Source: Tritonibacter multivorans (GTDB lineage: Bacteria; Pseudomonadota; Alphaproteobacteria; Rhodobacterales; Rhodobacteraceae). Taken from it: a DNA stretch of 64,000 nt. Position 1 is the first letter of the stretch. Each line of letters begins with the position of its first letter. A program made the translations under genes and the position numbers. The stretch spans positions 220,762 through 284,761 of the forward strand of contig NZ_CYSD01000043.1 in the NCBI RefSeq assembly GCF_001458415.1. The letters run 5' to 3'. Positions 1-10,360 of the stretch are shown here, piece after piece. The notes under the pieces are model-generated. The model ran no database searches, had not been told where the DNA came from, and saw only the letters and a program-made list of their open reading frames with translations.

Positions 1-132
1 AACCGCCTGTGGGAAGGTCTGAGCGCCCATGTCTACGTGTTTCTGCACCAGACCCGGCTCAGCGACATTATCAAGAACGACCTCGCCCCCTGTCCGGCGG
101 TTCCAAACCTGTTTGCCGTTGTTGACGACTGA
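1..132 (+). CDS. iscR: Rrf2-family Fe-S regulator IscR, C-terminal end (partial)
   Basis: Only the last 43 codons are in the window, open from base 1 and ending at TGA 130-132. The residues LWEGLSAHVYVFLHQ and the following L-x-D-I/L-x-x pattern resemble the C-terminal helix of IscR (LW-x-x-L-x-x-x-x-x-x-FL). IscR is an Rrf2-type DNA-binding protein that senses Fe-S status and controls suf/isc genes. It sits 47 bp before a cysteine desulfurase in the same direction, where a SUF regulator is expected in this group. The DNA-binding half and the cluster cysteines lie outside the window, so the call rests on a short match plus context. Confidence 0.7.
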   Translation, partial: NRLWEGLSAHVYVFLHQTRLSDIIKNDLAPCPAVPNLFAVVDD

Positions 133-179
133 CGCGGGCGGATGGCTCGGACCTGAAATCTGCTGAAAAAGATGACTCC

Positions 180-1223
180 ATGACACGTGTTTACCTGGAC
201 CACAATGCGACCGCGCCGCTGCGGCCCGAAGCGCGCGATGCCATGATCGCCGCAATGGATCTGTGTGGAAACCCGTCGTCGGTCCATGCCGAAGGCCGTG
301 CGGCAAAGGCGCTGGTCGAAAAAGCGCGAGGCCAGATTGCTGCGGCCTTTGGGGCAGATGGGGCGGATATTGTTTTTACCTCCGGGTCCACCGAAGGGGC
401 GTCGCTTGCGATTGGCGGGCGCAAACTGCATGGTGCACCTGTTGAGCATGACGCTGTAAGGGCTTGGACACACGAGGATCTTTCGGTGTCCCCGACGGGG
501 GAAGTCACCGTGACGGATCCCGCAAACAGCACCCTTCAGTTGGCCAATTCCGAAACCGGTGTCCTGCAAAAGCTTCCTGATGGCCTGGCCGTGACAGATG
601 CGACGCAGGCTTTTGGCAAGCTGCCAATCTCCTTTAACTGGATGGGGGCGACCATGGCCCTTGCCTCGGCTCATAAATTTGGTGGCCCCAAGGGAATTGG
701 CGCGGTTCTTTTGAAGCGTGGCACGGATTTGCCTGCGCAAATTCGCGGTGGCGGTCAAGAGATGGGGCGTCGCTCTGGCACCGAAAACATCATTGGAATC
801 GCGGGCTTCGGTGCCGCAGCTGAAGCGGCAGCCAAGGATCTTGCAGAGGGTGTCTGGGAGCGGGTTTCTGAAATTAGAATAATTCTAGAAAAAGCTCTTG
901 CAGCTGAGGCACCACAGACTATTTTAGTCGGAAATGAGGCCGCACGCCTTCCAAATACCTTATGTTTCGCTACCCCCGGCTGGAAGGGCGAGACACAGGT
1001 GATGCAGATGGATTTGGCGGGTTTTGCGATCAGTGCAGGCAGCGCCTGCTCGAGCGGCAAAGTCCGCGCCAGCGCCGTTCTGACGGCCATGGGATACGAC
1101 GAGGAAACAGCACAAGGCGCGGTGCGCGTCTCGCTGGGGCCCGAAACAACAGAAACCGATGTGCTGCGCTTTGCCGAGGCGTGGTGCGCAAAGGAAAAGA
1201 AACATCGTGCCCGCCGGGCGTGA
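180..1223 (+). CDS. Cysteine desulfurase, IscS/NifS-like (class I)
   Basis: A 347-residue class V aminotransferase fold enzyme that takes sulfur from L-cysteine as a persulfide for Fe-S assembly. The PLP lysine is K166 in [10 protein letters not shown]. The catalytic cysteine is C290 in the flexible SAGSACSSG loop typical of class I (IscS/NifS) enzymes. GRRSGTEN near 197 is the usual active-site arginine motif. It is shorter than E. coli IscS (404 aa), mainly in the middle. It is the first complete gene of the SUF operon, 20 bp before sufB. A second desulfurase (SufS, class II) closes the same operon, so sulfur for this pathway may have two entry points. Confidence 0.9.
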   Translation: MTRVYLDHNATAPLRPEARDAMIAAMDLCGNPSSVHAEGRAAKALVEKARGQIAAAFGADGADIVFTSGSTEGASLAIGGRKLHGAPVEHDAVRAWTHEDLSVSPTGEVTVTDPANSTLQLANSETGVLQKLPDGLAVTDATQAFGKLPISFNWMGATMALASAHKFGGPKGIGAVLLKRGTDLPAQIRGGGQEMGRRSGTENIIGIAGFGAAAEAAAKDLAEGVWERVSEIRIILEKALAAEAPQTILVGNEAARLPNTLCFATPGWKGETQVMQMDLAGFAISAGSACSSGKVRASAVLTAMGYDEETAQGAVRVSLGPETTETDVLRFAEAWCAKEKKHRARRA

Positions 1224-1243
1224 TTTTCCAAGGAGAAGACGAC

Positions 1244-2764
1244 ATGGCCGCATTGGACCAGTTTGAAGCCAAGGAAGGTGTCGACCAGGAGACCGTGGAT
1301 GCGGTCCGCGAGGTCAGCACCTATAAATACGGTTGGGACACCGACATCGAGATGGAATACGCCCCCAAAGGCGTGAACCCCGATATCGTGCGTCTGATCT
1401 CGGAAAAGAACGAAGAGCCCGAATGGATGCTGGAATGGCGTCTGGCGGCGTTCGAGCGCTGGACCCAGAAAGAAGAGCCCAAGTGGGCGATGGTGAACTA
1501 CCCGGAAATCGATTTCCAGGACCAGTACTACTATGCGCGTCCCAAATCCATGGAGACCAAGCCGAAGTCTCTGGATGAGGTCGATCCCAAGCTTCTGGCC
1601 ACTTACGAAAAGCTTGGTATCCCGTTGAAAGAACAGATGATTTTGGCAGGCGTCGAAGGCGCCGAGGACATGCCAACCGAAGGCCGCAAGGTCGCGGTGG
1701 ATGCGGTGTTTGACTCCGTTTCCGTGGGCACGACCTTCCAGGCCGAACTGAAAAAGGCAGGTGTCATCTTCTGTTCGATCTCCGAAGCGATCAAAGAACA
1801 CCCGGAGCTGGTCAAGAAATACCTCGGCTCTGTTGTGCCGGTCACCGACAACTTCTATGCGACCCTGAACTCTGCCGTGTTCTCGGATGGCTCCTTTGTG
1901 TACATCCCGCCGGGCGTGCGCTGCCCGATGGAGCTGTCCACCTATTTCCGCATCAACGCGGAAAACACCGGCCAGTTCGAACGCACCCTGATCATCGCGG
2001 ATAAAGGTAGCTATGTCAGCTACTTGGAGGGCTGTACTGCACCGCAACGCGACACCGCCCAGCTGCACGCAGCGGTGGTTGAGATCATCATCGAAGAAGA
2101 TGCCGAAGTAAAATACTCCACCGTTCAGAACTGGTTCCCCGGGGACGAGAACGGCAAGGGCGGCATCTACAACTTTGTGACCAAACGCGCAGATTGCCGT
2201 GGCGCTCGCTCCAAGGTGATGTGGACGCAGGTCGAGACCGGCTCTGCCGTAACTTGGAAATACCCGTCCTGCATCCTGCGCGGCGAAGAAAGCCAGGGAG
2301 AATTCTACTCCATCGCCATCGCCAACAATATGCAGCAGGCCGACACCGGCACCAAAATGGTGCACCTGGGCAAAAACACCAAGTCGCGGATCGTCTCCAA
2401 AGGCATCTCGGCGGGCAAGGCGCAGAACACTTACCGTGGCCTCGTGTCGATGCACCCCAAGGCCAAGGACAGCCGGAACTACACCCAGTGTGACAGCCTG
2501 CTGATCGGCGACAAATGTGGCGCGCATACGGTTCCCTATATCGAGGTGAAGAACAACTCTTCCCGCGTGGAGCACGAAGCAACCACATCCAAGGTGGATG
2601 ACGACCAGCTGTTCTACTGCCGCCAGCGCGGCATGGACGAAGAAGAAGCGGTCGCCCTGGTTGTGAACGGCTTCTGTAAGGACGTCCTGCAGGCGCTGCC
2701 GATGGAGTTCGCCATGGAAGCCCAGCAGTTGGTGGCGATCTCTCTGGAAGGTTCCGTCGGTTAA
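1244..2764 (+). CDS. sufB: Fe-S cluster assembly scaffold SufB
   Basis: A 506-residue SufB, close to the E. coli length of 495. SufB forms the SufBC2D scaffold on which [4Fe-4S] clusters are built in the cytoplasm. The family core is clear: a beta-helix segment around [17 protein letters not shown], the [18 protein letters not shown] stretch, and the C-terminal [13 protein letters not shown]. The ATG at 1244 was chosen because AGGAGA at 1231 gives a good ribosome binding site and the following residues match family N-termini. The frame is open further upstream, but only over the desulfurase gene. Confidence 0.97.
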   Translation: MAALDQFEAKEGVDQETVDAVREVSTYKYGWDTDIEMEYAPKGVNPDIVRLISEKNEEPEWMLEWRLAAFERWTQKEEPKWAMVNYPEIDFQDQYYYARPKSMETKPKSLDEVDPKLLATYEKLGIPLKEQMILAGVEGAEDMPTEGRKVAVDAVFDSVSVGTTFQAELKKAGVIFCSISEAIKEHPELVKKYLGSVVPVTDNFYATLNSAVFSDGSFVYIPPGVRCPMELSTYFRINAENTGQFERTLIIADKGSYVSYLEGCTAPQRDTAQLHAAVVEIIIEEDAEVKYSTVQNWFPGDENGKGGIYNFVTKRADCRGARSKVMWTQVETGSAVTWKYPSCILRGEESQGEFYSIAIANNMQQADTGTKMVHLGKNTKSRIVSKGISAGKAQNTYRGLVSMHPKAKDSRNYTQCDSLLIGDKCGAHTVPYIEVKNNSSRVEHEATTSKVDDDQLFYCRQRGMDEEEAVALVVNGFCKDVLQALPMEFAMEAQQLVAISLEGSVG

Positions 2765-2803
2765 TGTCGCTTCCAAAGGTAAAGAAAAAAAGGACCTGTT
2801 TCC

Positions 2804-3118
2804 ATGATCGTAACCACCACTCCTAATGTCGAAGGCTATCAGATCGCTGAATACAAAGGCATCGTTGTGGGCGAAGCGATCATGGGGGCCAATGTGGTCC
2901 GGGATTTCTTTGCCTCGGTCACTGACATCGTCGGCGGCCGTTCGGGCGCATATGAAAGCAAGCTGCGGGACGCGCGCGAGACTGCCATGGCAGAGCTCGA
3001 AGATCATGCGCGCGCCCGCGGCGCAAACGCCGTGGTTGGCGTCGACATCGATTACGAGGTCGTCGCGGACAGCATGCTGATGGTCTCCGTCAGCGGCACC
3101 GCTGTGGTTTTGGGGTAA
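2804..3118 (+). CDS. YbjQ/UPF0145 (DUF74) family protein
   Basis: A 104-residue protein with the whole YbjQ pattern: an N-terminal strand [28 protein letters not shown], a helical stretch of R-E-A-x-x-E-L, and the closing [14 protein letters not shown]. The family forms pentameric rings and has no settled function, though heavy-metal binding has been suggested. It lies 40 bp after sufB and is co-directional, so it is probably transcribed with the SUF operon. Whether it helps cluster assembly is unknown. Family assignment is firm, role is not. Confidence 0.88.
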   Translation: MIVTTTPNVEGYQIAEYKGIVVGEAIMGANVVRDFFASVTDIVGGRSGAYESKLRDARETAMAELEDHARARGANAVVGVDIDYEVVADSMLMVSVSGTAVVLG

Positions 3119-3263
3119 ACCGAGATGCAGATGCAAATTAGGACATTGGCAAAGACTGTGTCGTGCCCGCCGCGCGGACACTTCCTGATTGCATCTCGTG
3201 TTCAATACTCGGTAAAATTGTCCGGAGATATTTTTTTCTTCGATTTGAATACGGACAATTTTT

Positions 3264-3824
3264 ATGGAAACCACGCCACAGCCGTCCTTTCAGGACCGCG
3301 TCGATCGCATTTCTGCATCACACAAAGAAGCAGCCGAGCAACGCCGCTTAATGCTTGCAAATCTTCCCAAGGAAGAAAAAGTCAAAGTAAACAAGTGGTG
3401 GCAGGCCTTCACAATTGCCGTGGCGATCGCTTTTGGCATGGTGCTGCTATTCGTCGCGACATCCGCGCGAATGAGGCTGTATGGATACAGCGACGAGAGC
3501 GCGATGGTTCTCACGCTCGCCGATGTGTCAGGCGCATTGGCTTTGACCTGGGGGTTCGGGCAGTTTCAAAACAACTACAACCTGAAGAACAAATTGGCGC
3601 AGGCGGTCGGTATACTCCTCATGGCCGTCGGCATCCACAATCTTGCTTTCTGGTTTCCCGAAACCATGTCTCTGGCCATATCCGGCGACTGGGTCCGGCA
3701 GCAGCAGGTCGAAGCCGCGCCGAATTCTGTCCTTATCGGGCCGAAATACATACGTCTCAGCAAGCGCGACATGGAATATGGCGCCCCTCTAAATGTCACG
3801 CCCAAGGTGATTTACCGCGACTGA
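3264..3824 (+). CDS. Small integral membrane protein of unknown function in the SUF operon
   Basis: A 186-residue protein I do not recognise. It has a charged N-terminal 45 residues rich in E/K/R that may form a helix, then predicted membrane helices at about 46-66, 80-98 and 110-131, and a polar C-terminal 50 residues. No cysteine or metal motif is visible, so it is unlikely to carry a cluster itself. It sits between the YbjQ-family gene and sufC, with about 145 bp before it and 116 bp after it, so it could have its own promoter. The start ATG at 3264 has only a weak ribosome binding site, but the protein reads as a coherent membrane protein. Confidence 0.7.
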   Translation: METTPQPSFQDRVDRISASHKEAAEQRRLMLANLPKEEKVKVNKWWQAFTIAVAIAFGMVLLFVATSARMRLYGYSDESAMVLTLADVSGALALTWGFGQFQNNYNLKNKLAQAVGILLMAVGIHNLAFWFPETMSLAISGDWVRQQQVEAAPNSVLIGPKYIRLSKRDMEYGAPLNVTPKVIYRD

Positions 3825-3862
3825 CACTGCGGAACACCGGAACATCTCAATCACTGAAATTC

Positions 3863-3880
3863 GCGCGCAGCGTTGCGCGC
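3863..3880 (+). other. Hairpin between the membrane-protein gene and sufC
   Basis: GCGCGCA and TGCGCGC form a 7-bp perfect stem with a 4-base loop, followed by CCTTTCTT. It lies 60 bp before sufC. It is too T-poor for a strong intrinsic terminator and could be an attenuator, an RNA-processing signal, or chance in GC-rich DNA. Confidence 0.35.
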
Positions 3881-3940
3881 CCTTTCTTGCTGTCGCGGTC
3901 ACATTGACTGCGACACCTTTCTTAGGAATACGAGGTAAAA

Positions 3941-4695
<755 letters not shown>

Positions 4696-4696
<1 letters not shown>

Positions 4697-5976
4697 TGGC
4701 GCTTCCCGAAGTGAAACAAACCGCAACGGAGGCGCGTCTGGCCGCGCTTTCGCTGCCGACCGGTGGCTGTCTCGAGGCAGGCCGTCGCGCGGCTTTGGCG
4801 CGGGTGCAGGAAATGGGCCTGCCGGGCGCACGGGACGAATACTGGAAATACACCCGTCCCGAGACCCTTGTTCAGGCTGCTGCTCCGGAAGCGTCGGTCT
4901 TTGACGACGGCGAAGTGGCCATGTTCAACGAATTCGACCGCCTGCAGGTTGTCTTTGTGGATGGTGTTTTTGACGCCGAAGCCTCTGATGATCTGTCGCT
5001 GGAAGGCGTGACCATTGAACGCCTGTCTGACCTGAGTGCGAAAGATCTGCACTGGGCCAAGGACCTCTATGGTGTTCTTGAAGCGCGTGGTCAAAACCCG
5101 GTTGAACGCCCGCTGGCGGCGCTGAACACCGCGTTTGCCACCGATGGCGTGGTTGTTCACGTGACTGGCAAACCGTCCAAGCCGATCAATCTGGTCTATA
5201 AGCACGCAGAAACCGCGTCGGATGCGATCCTGCATCACGTGATCAAGGTCGACAGCGGCGCGGAAGCGACCATTCTGGAAAACGGCCCCGCGGCGTCGCG
5301 CTTTAACAAGGCGATGGAGATCGATGTTGCGGACGGCGGTTCCCTGCATCTGATCCGCGCACAGGGGCGCGACCACGAACGCCGCGCCGCAACGCATCTG
5401 TTTGCCCGCCTTGGAAAAGAAAGCGTTTTCAAGGCCTTCACGCTCACTGTGAATGGTGTCTTGACTCGCAACGAAGCCGTTGTTGAATTCCTTGGCGACG
5501 ACGCCGTCGCGCATATTGCCGGTGCCTGTGTTGGTGATGGCGACTTCCATCACGATGACACCGTCTTCATCACGCATGACGCGGTGAACTGCGAAAGCCG
5601 TCAGGTGTTCAAAAAGGTTCTGCGCAATGGCGCAACCGGCGTGTTTCAGGGCAAGATCCTGGTGAAGGAAGGCGCGCAAAAGACTGACGGATATCAGATT
5701 TCTCAGTCTTTGCTGCTGGATGATGACAGCCAGTTCCTCGCCAAGCCAGAGCTCGAGATCTATGCCGACGACGTGGCCTGTTCGCATGGTTCCACTTCGG
5801 GTGCGATTGATGAGGAAGGCCTGTTCTACCTGCGGTCGCGCGGGGTTCCGCTGGCGGAAGCCACCGACCTGATGACATTGGCCTTCCTGGCTGAAGCCAT
5901 CGAAGAGATCGAAGATACAGATCTGGGCACCGCCCTGATCGAGCGTCTGACGGGCTGGCTGGCCCGCCGCCGCTGA
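4696..5976 (+). CDS. sufD: Fe-S cluster assembly protein SufD
   Basis: A 426-residue SufD (E. coli 423), partner of SufB in the SufBC2D complex, needed for iron entry. The variable N-terminal half carries DEYWKYTRPE near 34. The C-terminal beta-helix has FQGKILVKEGAQKTDGYQ, the conserved SHGSTSGAIDEEGLFYLRS and a final helical part. The start overlaps the sufC stop by one base. Two Yip1-like membrane protein genes follow within 4 bp, in the same transcript. Confidence 0.95.
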
Positions 5977-5979
5977 TCT

Positions 5980-6465
5980 ATGGCCGTGACCACGGATATC
6001 ACGGCAACCTATCGGGGGCCGCGCAAGGTGATTGCGCGGCTTCTTCAAATGGGCGCGCGTGAAGATCGGCTTTTGGCGGTCCTGATGGGGTTTTGTGCCT
6101 TGCTGTTCGTCGCACAAATGCCGCGTCTGGCCCGCGAGGCGCATCTGTCGGGTCAGGAACTGAATCCGATGCTTGGCGGATCGCTGCTGGCGCTTGTGTT
6201 CATTCTGCCGTTGATCTTGTATCTGCTGGCCTGGGTTGTCCATCTGGCTGTGCGGGCCGTGGGCGGGCAGGGCGAAGCCTACCGGGGGCGTCTGACCCTG
6301 TTCTGGGCCTTGCTTGCATCGTCGCCTTTGATCCTGCTCAACGGGCTGGTTGCCGGTTTTATCGGCGCCGGACCTGCGTTGAATGTCGTTGGGGGCTTGT
6401 GGTTTGTTGTGTTCCTGTGGTTTTGGATTGCAGGACTGGCAGAAGCATACTGGGCAAAACAATGA
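5980..6465 (+). CDS. Yip1-like small membrane protein A
   Basis: A 161-residue protein with four predicted membrane helices (about 33-51, 66-88, 103-123 and 132-152) and a short basic N-terminus. The layout and the G/A-rich helices resemble bacterial Yip1-domain proteins. No function is known for this family in SUF operons. It starts 4 bp after sufD and overlaps the next gene by ATGA, so translation of the three is probably coupled. The next gene encodes a second protein of the same kind. Confidence 0.75.
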   Translation: MAVTTDITATYRGPRKVIARLLQMGAREDRLLAVLMGFCALLFVAQMPRLAREAHLSGQELNPMLGGSLLALVFILPLILYLLAWVVHLAVRAVGGQGEAYRGRLTLFWALLASSPLILLNGLVAGFIGAGPALNVVGGLWFVVFLWFWIAGLAEAYWAKQ

Positions 6466-7010
6466 CCGATCTTAAGGCCTTGGTGGCCGAAACGATTTTC
6501 TCTCCGGCGACAGCGGGGAAACGGCTGCTGGACATGCAGCTTGGCCGTCAGGCCATAGTGTCCATGTTTGCGCTGTCCTTGGTTGTGGCGGCCATTCTGG
6601 AGATCGTCCAGCGCCTGATCGTGCCGCTGCCAGAAGAGTTCATGGCCGCTGGCGTGTCGCCGGTCACCTTCATCCTTATTGTCGGTGGTATGCAGCTGGC
6701 AATTGTCGCCGCCATGACCGGAGTTGGTCGCTGGCTGGGCGGCCGGGCAGGGATGTTGGATCTGCTGGGCCTGCAAAGCTGGCTGACATTGGTAAGCTTG
6801 ATGTTCCAGACGGTTGCTGTGCTTTTGCTGATTGTGTCACCGCTGCTGGCAGGCCTCTTGAACCTGGCGGTTGTGATCTATGGTTTTTACGTCGCGCTGC
6901 ACTTTGTGAATGTCGCGCATGGCTTTGAAAGCCTTATGAAATCCTTTGGCGTGGTGGCAATGTCGGCCTGTTCGGTTGCCATGATGCTTCTTATTCTCAG
7001 CGGGATCTGA
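6462..7010 (+). CDS. Yip1-like small membrane protein B
   Basis: A 182-residue protein with about four or five hydrophobic helices (first at about 29-50, then 67-86, 104-130 and 133-180 in two parts). The ATG at 6462 overlaps the stop of the preceding gene (ATGA). The frame is open further upstream, but only as a shadow of that gene. It is of the same general Yip1-like type and similar size, so the two may form a hetero-oligomer. It sits 28 bp before sufS. No catalytic motif is visible. Confidence 0.75.
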   Translation: MTDLKALVAETIFSPATAGKRLLDMQLGRQAIVSMFALSLVVAAILEIVQRLIVPLPEEFMAAGVSPVTFILIVGGMQLAIVAAMTGVGRWLGGRAGMLDLLGLQSWLTLVSLMFQTVAVLLLIVSPLLAGLLNLAVVIYGFYVALHFVNVAHGFESLMKSFGVVAMSACSVAMMLLILSGI

Positions 7011-7038
7011 AACCCCGAGGTCGAACTGGATCTGTCTT

Positions 7039-8259
7039 ATGTATGATGTCGAAAAAATCCGCGCGGACTTTCCGATCCTCTCCCGAGAGGTGAACGGCAA
7101 GCCTTTGACCTATTTGGACAATGGTGCCTCGGCGCAAAAGCCTCAGGTCGTGATCGATGCGGTGACCAAAGCCTATGCTGAGGAATATTCTAATGTTCAC
7201 AGGGGCTTGCACTTTCTGTCTAACCTCGCGACGGAAAAATACGAAGGCGTGAGAGGTATCATTGCCCGCTTCTTGAACGCCGCGGATGAAAATCACATTG
7301 TCCTGAATTCTGGCACCACCGAAGGCATCAACCTTGTGGCCTATGGCTGGGCCATGCCGCGCATGGAAGCGGGCGATGAGATTATCCTGTCGGTGATGGA
7401 ACACCATGCAAATATCGTGCCCTGGCATTTCCTGCGCGAACGTCAGGGTGTGGTTTTGAAATGGATCGATACCGAGGTTGACGGCAGCCTTGATCCCCAG
7501 AAGGTTCTGGATGCGATCACGCCCAAGACCAAGCTGATTGCGATCACCCAATGTTCAAATGTTCTGGGCACCGTGGTCGATGTAAAATCCATCTGTGCAG
7601 GCGCGCGGGCCCAGGAGGTTCCTGTGCTGGTCGATGGTTCGCAGGGTTCGGTCCATATGCCTGTGGATGTGCAGGATATCGGCTGTGATTTCTATGCGGT
7701 CACCGGTCACAAACTTTATGGCCCGTCCGGGTCTGGCGCGATCTATATTCACCCCGACCGGATGGCTGAAATGCAGCCCTTTATCGGTGGCGGCGATATG
7801 ATCAAAGAGGTCAGCAAAACCAATGTGGTCTACAATGACCCGCCGATGAAGTTCGAAGCAGGCACGCCGGGCATCGTCCAAACAATTGGTTTTGGTGTGG
7901 CACTCGAATACATGATGTCCGTCGGAATGGCCGAAATCGCCGCGCATGAAGCGGAGCTTCGCGACTATGCGCTAAGCCGGTTCAAGTCGTTGAACTGGAT
8001 GAATGTTCAGGGTCAAGCCCCTGGTAAGGCGGCGATTTTCAGCTTTACCCTTGAAGGTGCCGCGCACGCTCATGACATTTCGACCATCCTTGACAAAAAG
8101 GGCGTTGCCGTACGGGCAGGGCATCACTGTGCGGGTCCGTTGATGGATCACCTTGGTGTCTCCGCCACCTGCCGCGCGTCTTTTGGGATGTACAACACAA
8201 AGGCCGAAGTTGATGTGTTGGTCGATGCGCTTGAGCTGGCGCATGAGTTGTTCGGCTAA
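7039..8259 (+). CDS. sufS: Cysteine desulfurase SufS (class II)
   Basis: A 406-residue class II desulfurase, the same length as E. coli SufS. The PLP lysine is K225 in TGHKLYGPSG and the catalytic cysteine is C364 in RAGHHCAGP, at the E. coli SufS position. The HVSN-type region and C-terminal ASFGMYNT are typical. SufS normally passes persulfide to SufE or SufU; neither gene is in the window. It is the last gene of the SUF operon and is followed at once by an intrinsic terminator. Confidence 0.96.
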   Translation: MYDVEKIRADFPILSREVNGKPLTYLDNGASAQKPQVVIDAVTKAYAEEYSNVHRGLHFLSNLATEKYEGVRGIIARFLNAADENHIVLNSGTTEGINLVAYGWAMPRMEAGDEIILSVMEHHANIVPWHFLRERQGVVLKWIDTEVDGSLDPQKVLDAITPKTKLIAITQCSNVLGTVVDVKSICAGARAQEVPVLVDGSQGSVHMPVDVQDIGCDFYAVTGHKLYGPSGSGAIYIHPDRMAEMQPFIGGGDMIKEVSKTNVVYNDPPMKFEAGTPGIVQTIGFGVALEYMMSVGMAEIAAHEAELRDYALSRFKSLNWMNVQGQAPGKAAIFSFTLEGAAHAHDISTILDKKGVAVRAGHHCAGPLMDHLGVSATCRASFGMYNTKAEVDVLVDALELAHELFG

Positions 8260-8274
8260 GCCACAAAAGAAAGA

Positions 8275-8307
8275 CCGCCGCATCTTTGAAGGATGCGGCG
8301 GTTTTTT
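8275..8307 (+). terminator. Intrinsic terminator of the SUF operon
   Basis: CCGCCGCATC pairs with GATGCGGCGG (10 bp, 7-base loop) and is followed by six T. It lies 16 bp after the sufS stop and just before the stop of the convergent chemoreceptor gene. Confidence 0.9.
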
Positions 8308-8309
8308 GT

Positions 8310-9752
8310 TTAGAAATCTTCCCAGCCCGCTGGGGTTTCATGGGCACTTGGCGGTGCATTCACAGCCACTTGCTCCACAGGCGCAGGCTGTGGCGCGCTG
8401 GGTTCAACAAATGGCGTGACATTGGCCGCACCGGCGCCGCCACTGGTGGTGAAGCGCGCCATCTGGCGGCTCATCTCTTTGGAATCATTGGCCAGTGTCT
8501 GGCTGGCAGCGGTCGCTTCTTCGACCATCGCGGCGTTGTGCTGGGTCACTTCGTCCAGCTGACCGATGCCGGTGTTGATTTCCCCCAGGGTGACAGCTTG
8601 TTCTTCGGCACCACGGGCGATGGTGGTCACGTTCTCGGAAATGCTGTTGACGCTGCTGATGATGTTCTCCAGCTCGGTGCCGGCACGGCCCACAAGGGTC
8701 ACACCGTTGGACACATGTTTGGAGCTTTCCAGAATCAGGCCTTTGATTTCGCCGGCCGCATCCGCGGAACGTTGGGCAAGCGCACGCACCTCGGAGGCAA
8801 CAACCGCAAACCCACGACCAGCTTCGCCAGCGCGCGCGGCCTCAACGCCTGCGTTCAGAGCGAGCAGATTGGTCTGGAATGCAATGTCGTCAATCACAGA
8901 GATGATCTTTGCAATCTCTTCCGAAGAACTTTCGATCTGGGACATGGCCTGGATCGCATCGGACACAACCTGACCGCTGTCTTCCGCGGTGGTCCGTGCG
9001 GTCTGAACGGCGTGTTCCACTTCTTTGGCACCTTCAGCCGAGGAGCGCACAGTGGAGGTCAGCTCTTCGATCGCGGCTGCGGTTTCTTCCAGCGTCGCTG
9101 CTTGGTTTTCCGTGCGCTGGGACAGTTCGCTCGACGAGGTGTTCATTTCGTCCGAGGTTTTCTCCACACCGTCGGCCACGGTACGGACGGTGCTGATAGC
9201 GCCTTCGAGCGACACAACGGCTTCGTTGTAGGACTTCGCGAGGCGCGCAATATCTTCGATGGACGACGGTTTGCAGCGATGCGTCAGATTCCCGTCACGC
9301 AGCTCTTCCAGCGCGGAGGCGATTTCCGCAATCTCGGCACGGCGCGCGGTGATGTTGGTCGCGATTTTGACAATGCTTGTAACATTATCATCGTCGTCAA
9401 GAATAGGCGCATAAGTGGCCTGGATCCAGACAACCTGACCATCCTTGCGAAGGCGCGGAAACTGGTCCGCTACTGGTTTGCCAGCGGCCAGATCATCCCA
9501 CATCTGTTGGTACAGTGGATTCTTGACGAAGGACGGATACACAAACATTTTGTGATGTTGGCCCACGATCTCATCCAGAGTGTAGCCGACCGTATCAAGA
9601 AAGTTCTGGTTGGCGTGCTTGATGATCCCATTGGGTTCAAATTCGATCATCGCTTGCGTGCGATCAATCATTTTTCGCAACGCGTCGTTGTTCAGGCTTG
9701 TATCGGCAACCGGGGGGGATGAGGTTTTTCTAAAAAACATGGGCCTTGTCAC
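8310..9752 (-). CDS. Soluble PAS-domain methyl-accepting chemotaxis protein
   Basis: A 480-residue chemoreceptor without any membrane helix, so it should act in the cytoplasm. Residues about 25-140 form a PAS domain ([23 protein letters not shown] at its end). A short HAMP-like or helical linker follows at about 140-175, then a long coiled-coil signalling domain whose tip has [24 protein letters not shown] in two halves with the core R-A-G-E turn. The C-terminus is proline-rich and ends in GWEDF, which fits the aromatic x-x-aromatic rule of CheR/CheB tether pentapeptides (NWETF in E. coli Tar). The ligand is unknown. The PAS domain may bind haem or flavin as in aerotaxis receptors, but nothing in the sequence proves it. 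Confidence 0.92.
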   Translation of the reverse strand: MTRPMFFRKTSSPPVADTSLNNDALRKMIDRTQAMIEFEPNGIIKHANQNFLDTVGYTLDEIVGQHHKMFVYPSFVKNPLYQQMWDDLAAGKPVADQFPRLRKDGQVVWIQATYAPILDDDDNVTSIVKIATNITARRAEIAEIASALEELRDGNLTHRCKPSSIEDIARLAKSYNEAVVSLEGAISTVRTVADGVEKTSDEMNTSSSELSQRTENQAATLEETAAAIEELTSTVRSSAEGAKEVEHAVQTARTTAEDSGQVVSDAIQAMSQIESSSEEIAKIISVIDDIAFQTNLLALNAGVEAARAGEAGRGFAVVASEVRALAQRSADAAGEIKGLILESSKHVSNGVTLVGRAGTELENIISSVNSISENVTTIARGAEEQAVTLGEINTGIGQLDEVTQHNAAMVEEATAASQTLANDSKEMSRQMARFTTSGGAGAANVTPFVEPSAPQPAPVEQVAVNAPPSAHETPAGWEDF

Positions 9753-10250
9753 TGTTTGATTGTTCCGTCCCGGACATAAGTACCCTTATTTTGTTGCTTA
9801 TTCGCTAACGCCGATGGCTGGGTTTTTGACCAAAAAGCGTAGGAGTTTAGGGAAAAGCCCCCACATAAGTGCTATAATTTTACATAATACTGATTATGAA
9901 AGTCGTATCCGTCCTGCAATATTGCAATTTGTGCCCGCTCAAACTCAGCGAAATCGGGTTTGCACGGGTATCGGTTTGACAGGATCAAACACGTCTTTGT
10001 CTTGCATATTGGTCCGTTTTGCAAAATCTCAAAAACCAATGTTAACGCGCTTGCGACTTCAATCCGTTGGCAGCATGAGATCCAGATGAGAGTTGTTAAG
10101 GCGTCAGTTAACGAGCGGGTGTTTTTGGAGAGTTCTGAAGTATTAACAGAGGCTTGCTGCCCTTTGCTGATGTGCAATCCCATGCGCTTTACCAGTCGGA
10201 TCGGCTGGTTCTACTGGTTAAAAACCCCCGCTTCGGCATCCCGAAAAACG
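9753..10250. other. AT-richer intergenic region with no supported gene
   Basis: About 500 bp between the start of the chemoreceptor gene and the phoB terminator. Short open frames occur on both strands (for example 9872-10183 on the minus strand), but their composition is unlike the neighbours and they have no ribosome binding site. Several GTTAAC-like words occur, including TTAAGGCGTCAGTTAAC near 10097, which is a CtrA-type half-site pair with one extra spacer base. The chemoreceptor promoter must lie here. Confidence 0.5.
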
Positions 10251-10281
10251 AAATCCCGGGCCATGATCAAGCCCGGGATTT
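10251..10281 (-). terminator. Intrinsic terminator downstream of phoB
   Basis: AAATCCCGGGC pairs perfectly with GCCCGGGATTT (11 bp, 9-base loop). Read on the minus strand it is followed by CGTTTTT. It lies about 80 bp after the phoB stop and ends the phosphate operon. Confidence 0.88.
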
Positions 10282-10360
10282 TGGTAGGTTCTGCGTAACC
10301 AATGGCGACGAATTTACGCTGCCTTTTGCACGATTTTTGGCGCTTAAAACGGAGCTGAAA

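Noticed and set aside
755..3274. An open frame of over 800 codons on the minus strand opposite the SUF desulfurase, sufB and YbjQ-family genes
   Set aside because: It is antisense to three well-supported genes and its amino acid make-up (high H, Q, F, G) is that of a shadow frame caused by GC-rich third positions.
9872..10183. A 103-codon frame on the minus strand in the chemoreceptor-phoB gap
   Set aside because: No ribosome binding site, no codon bias like the neighbours and no recognisable motif.
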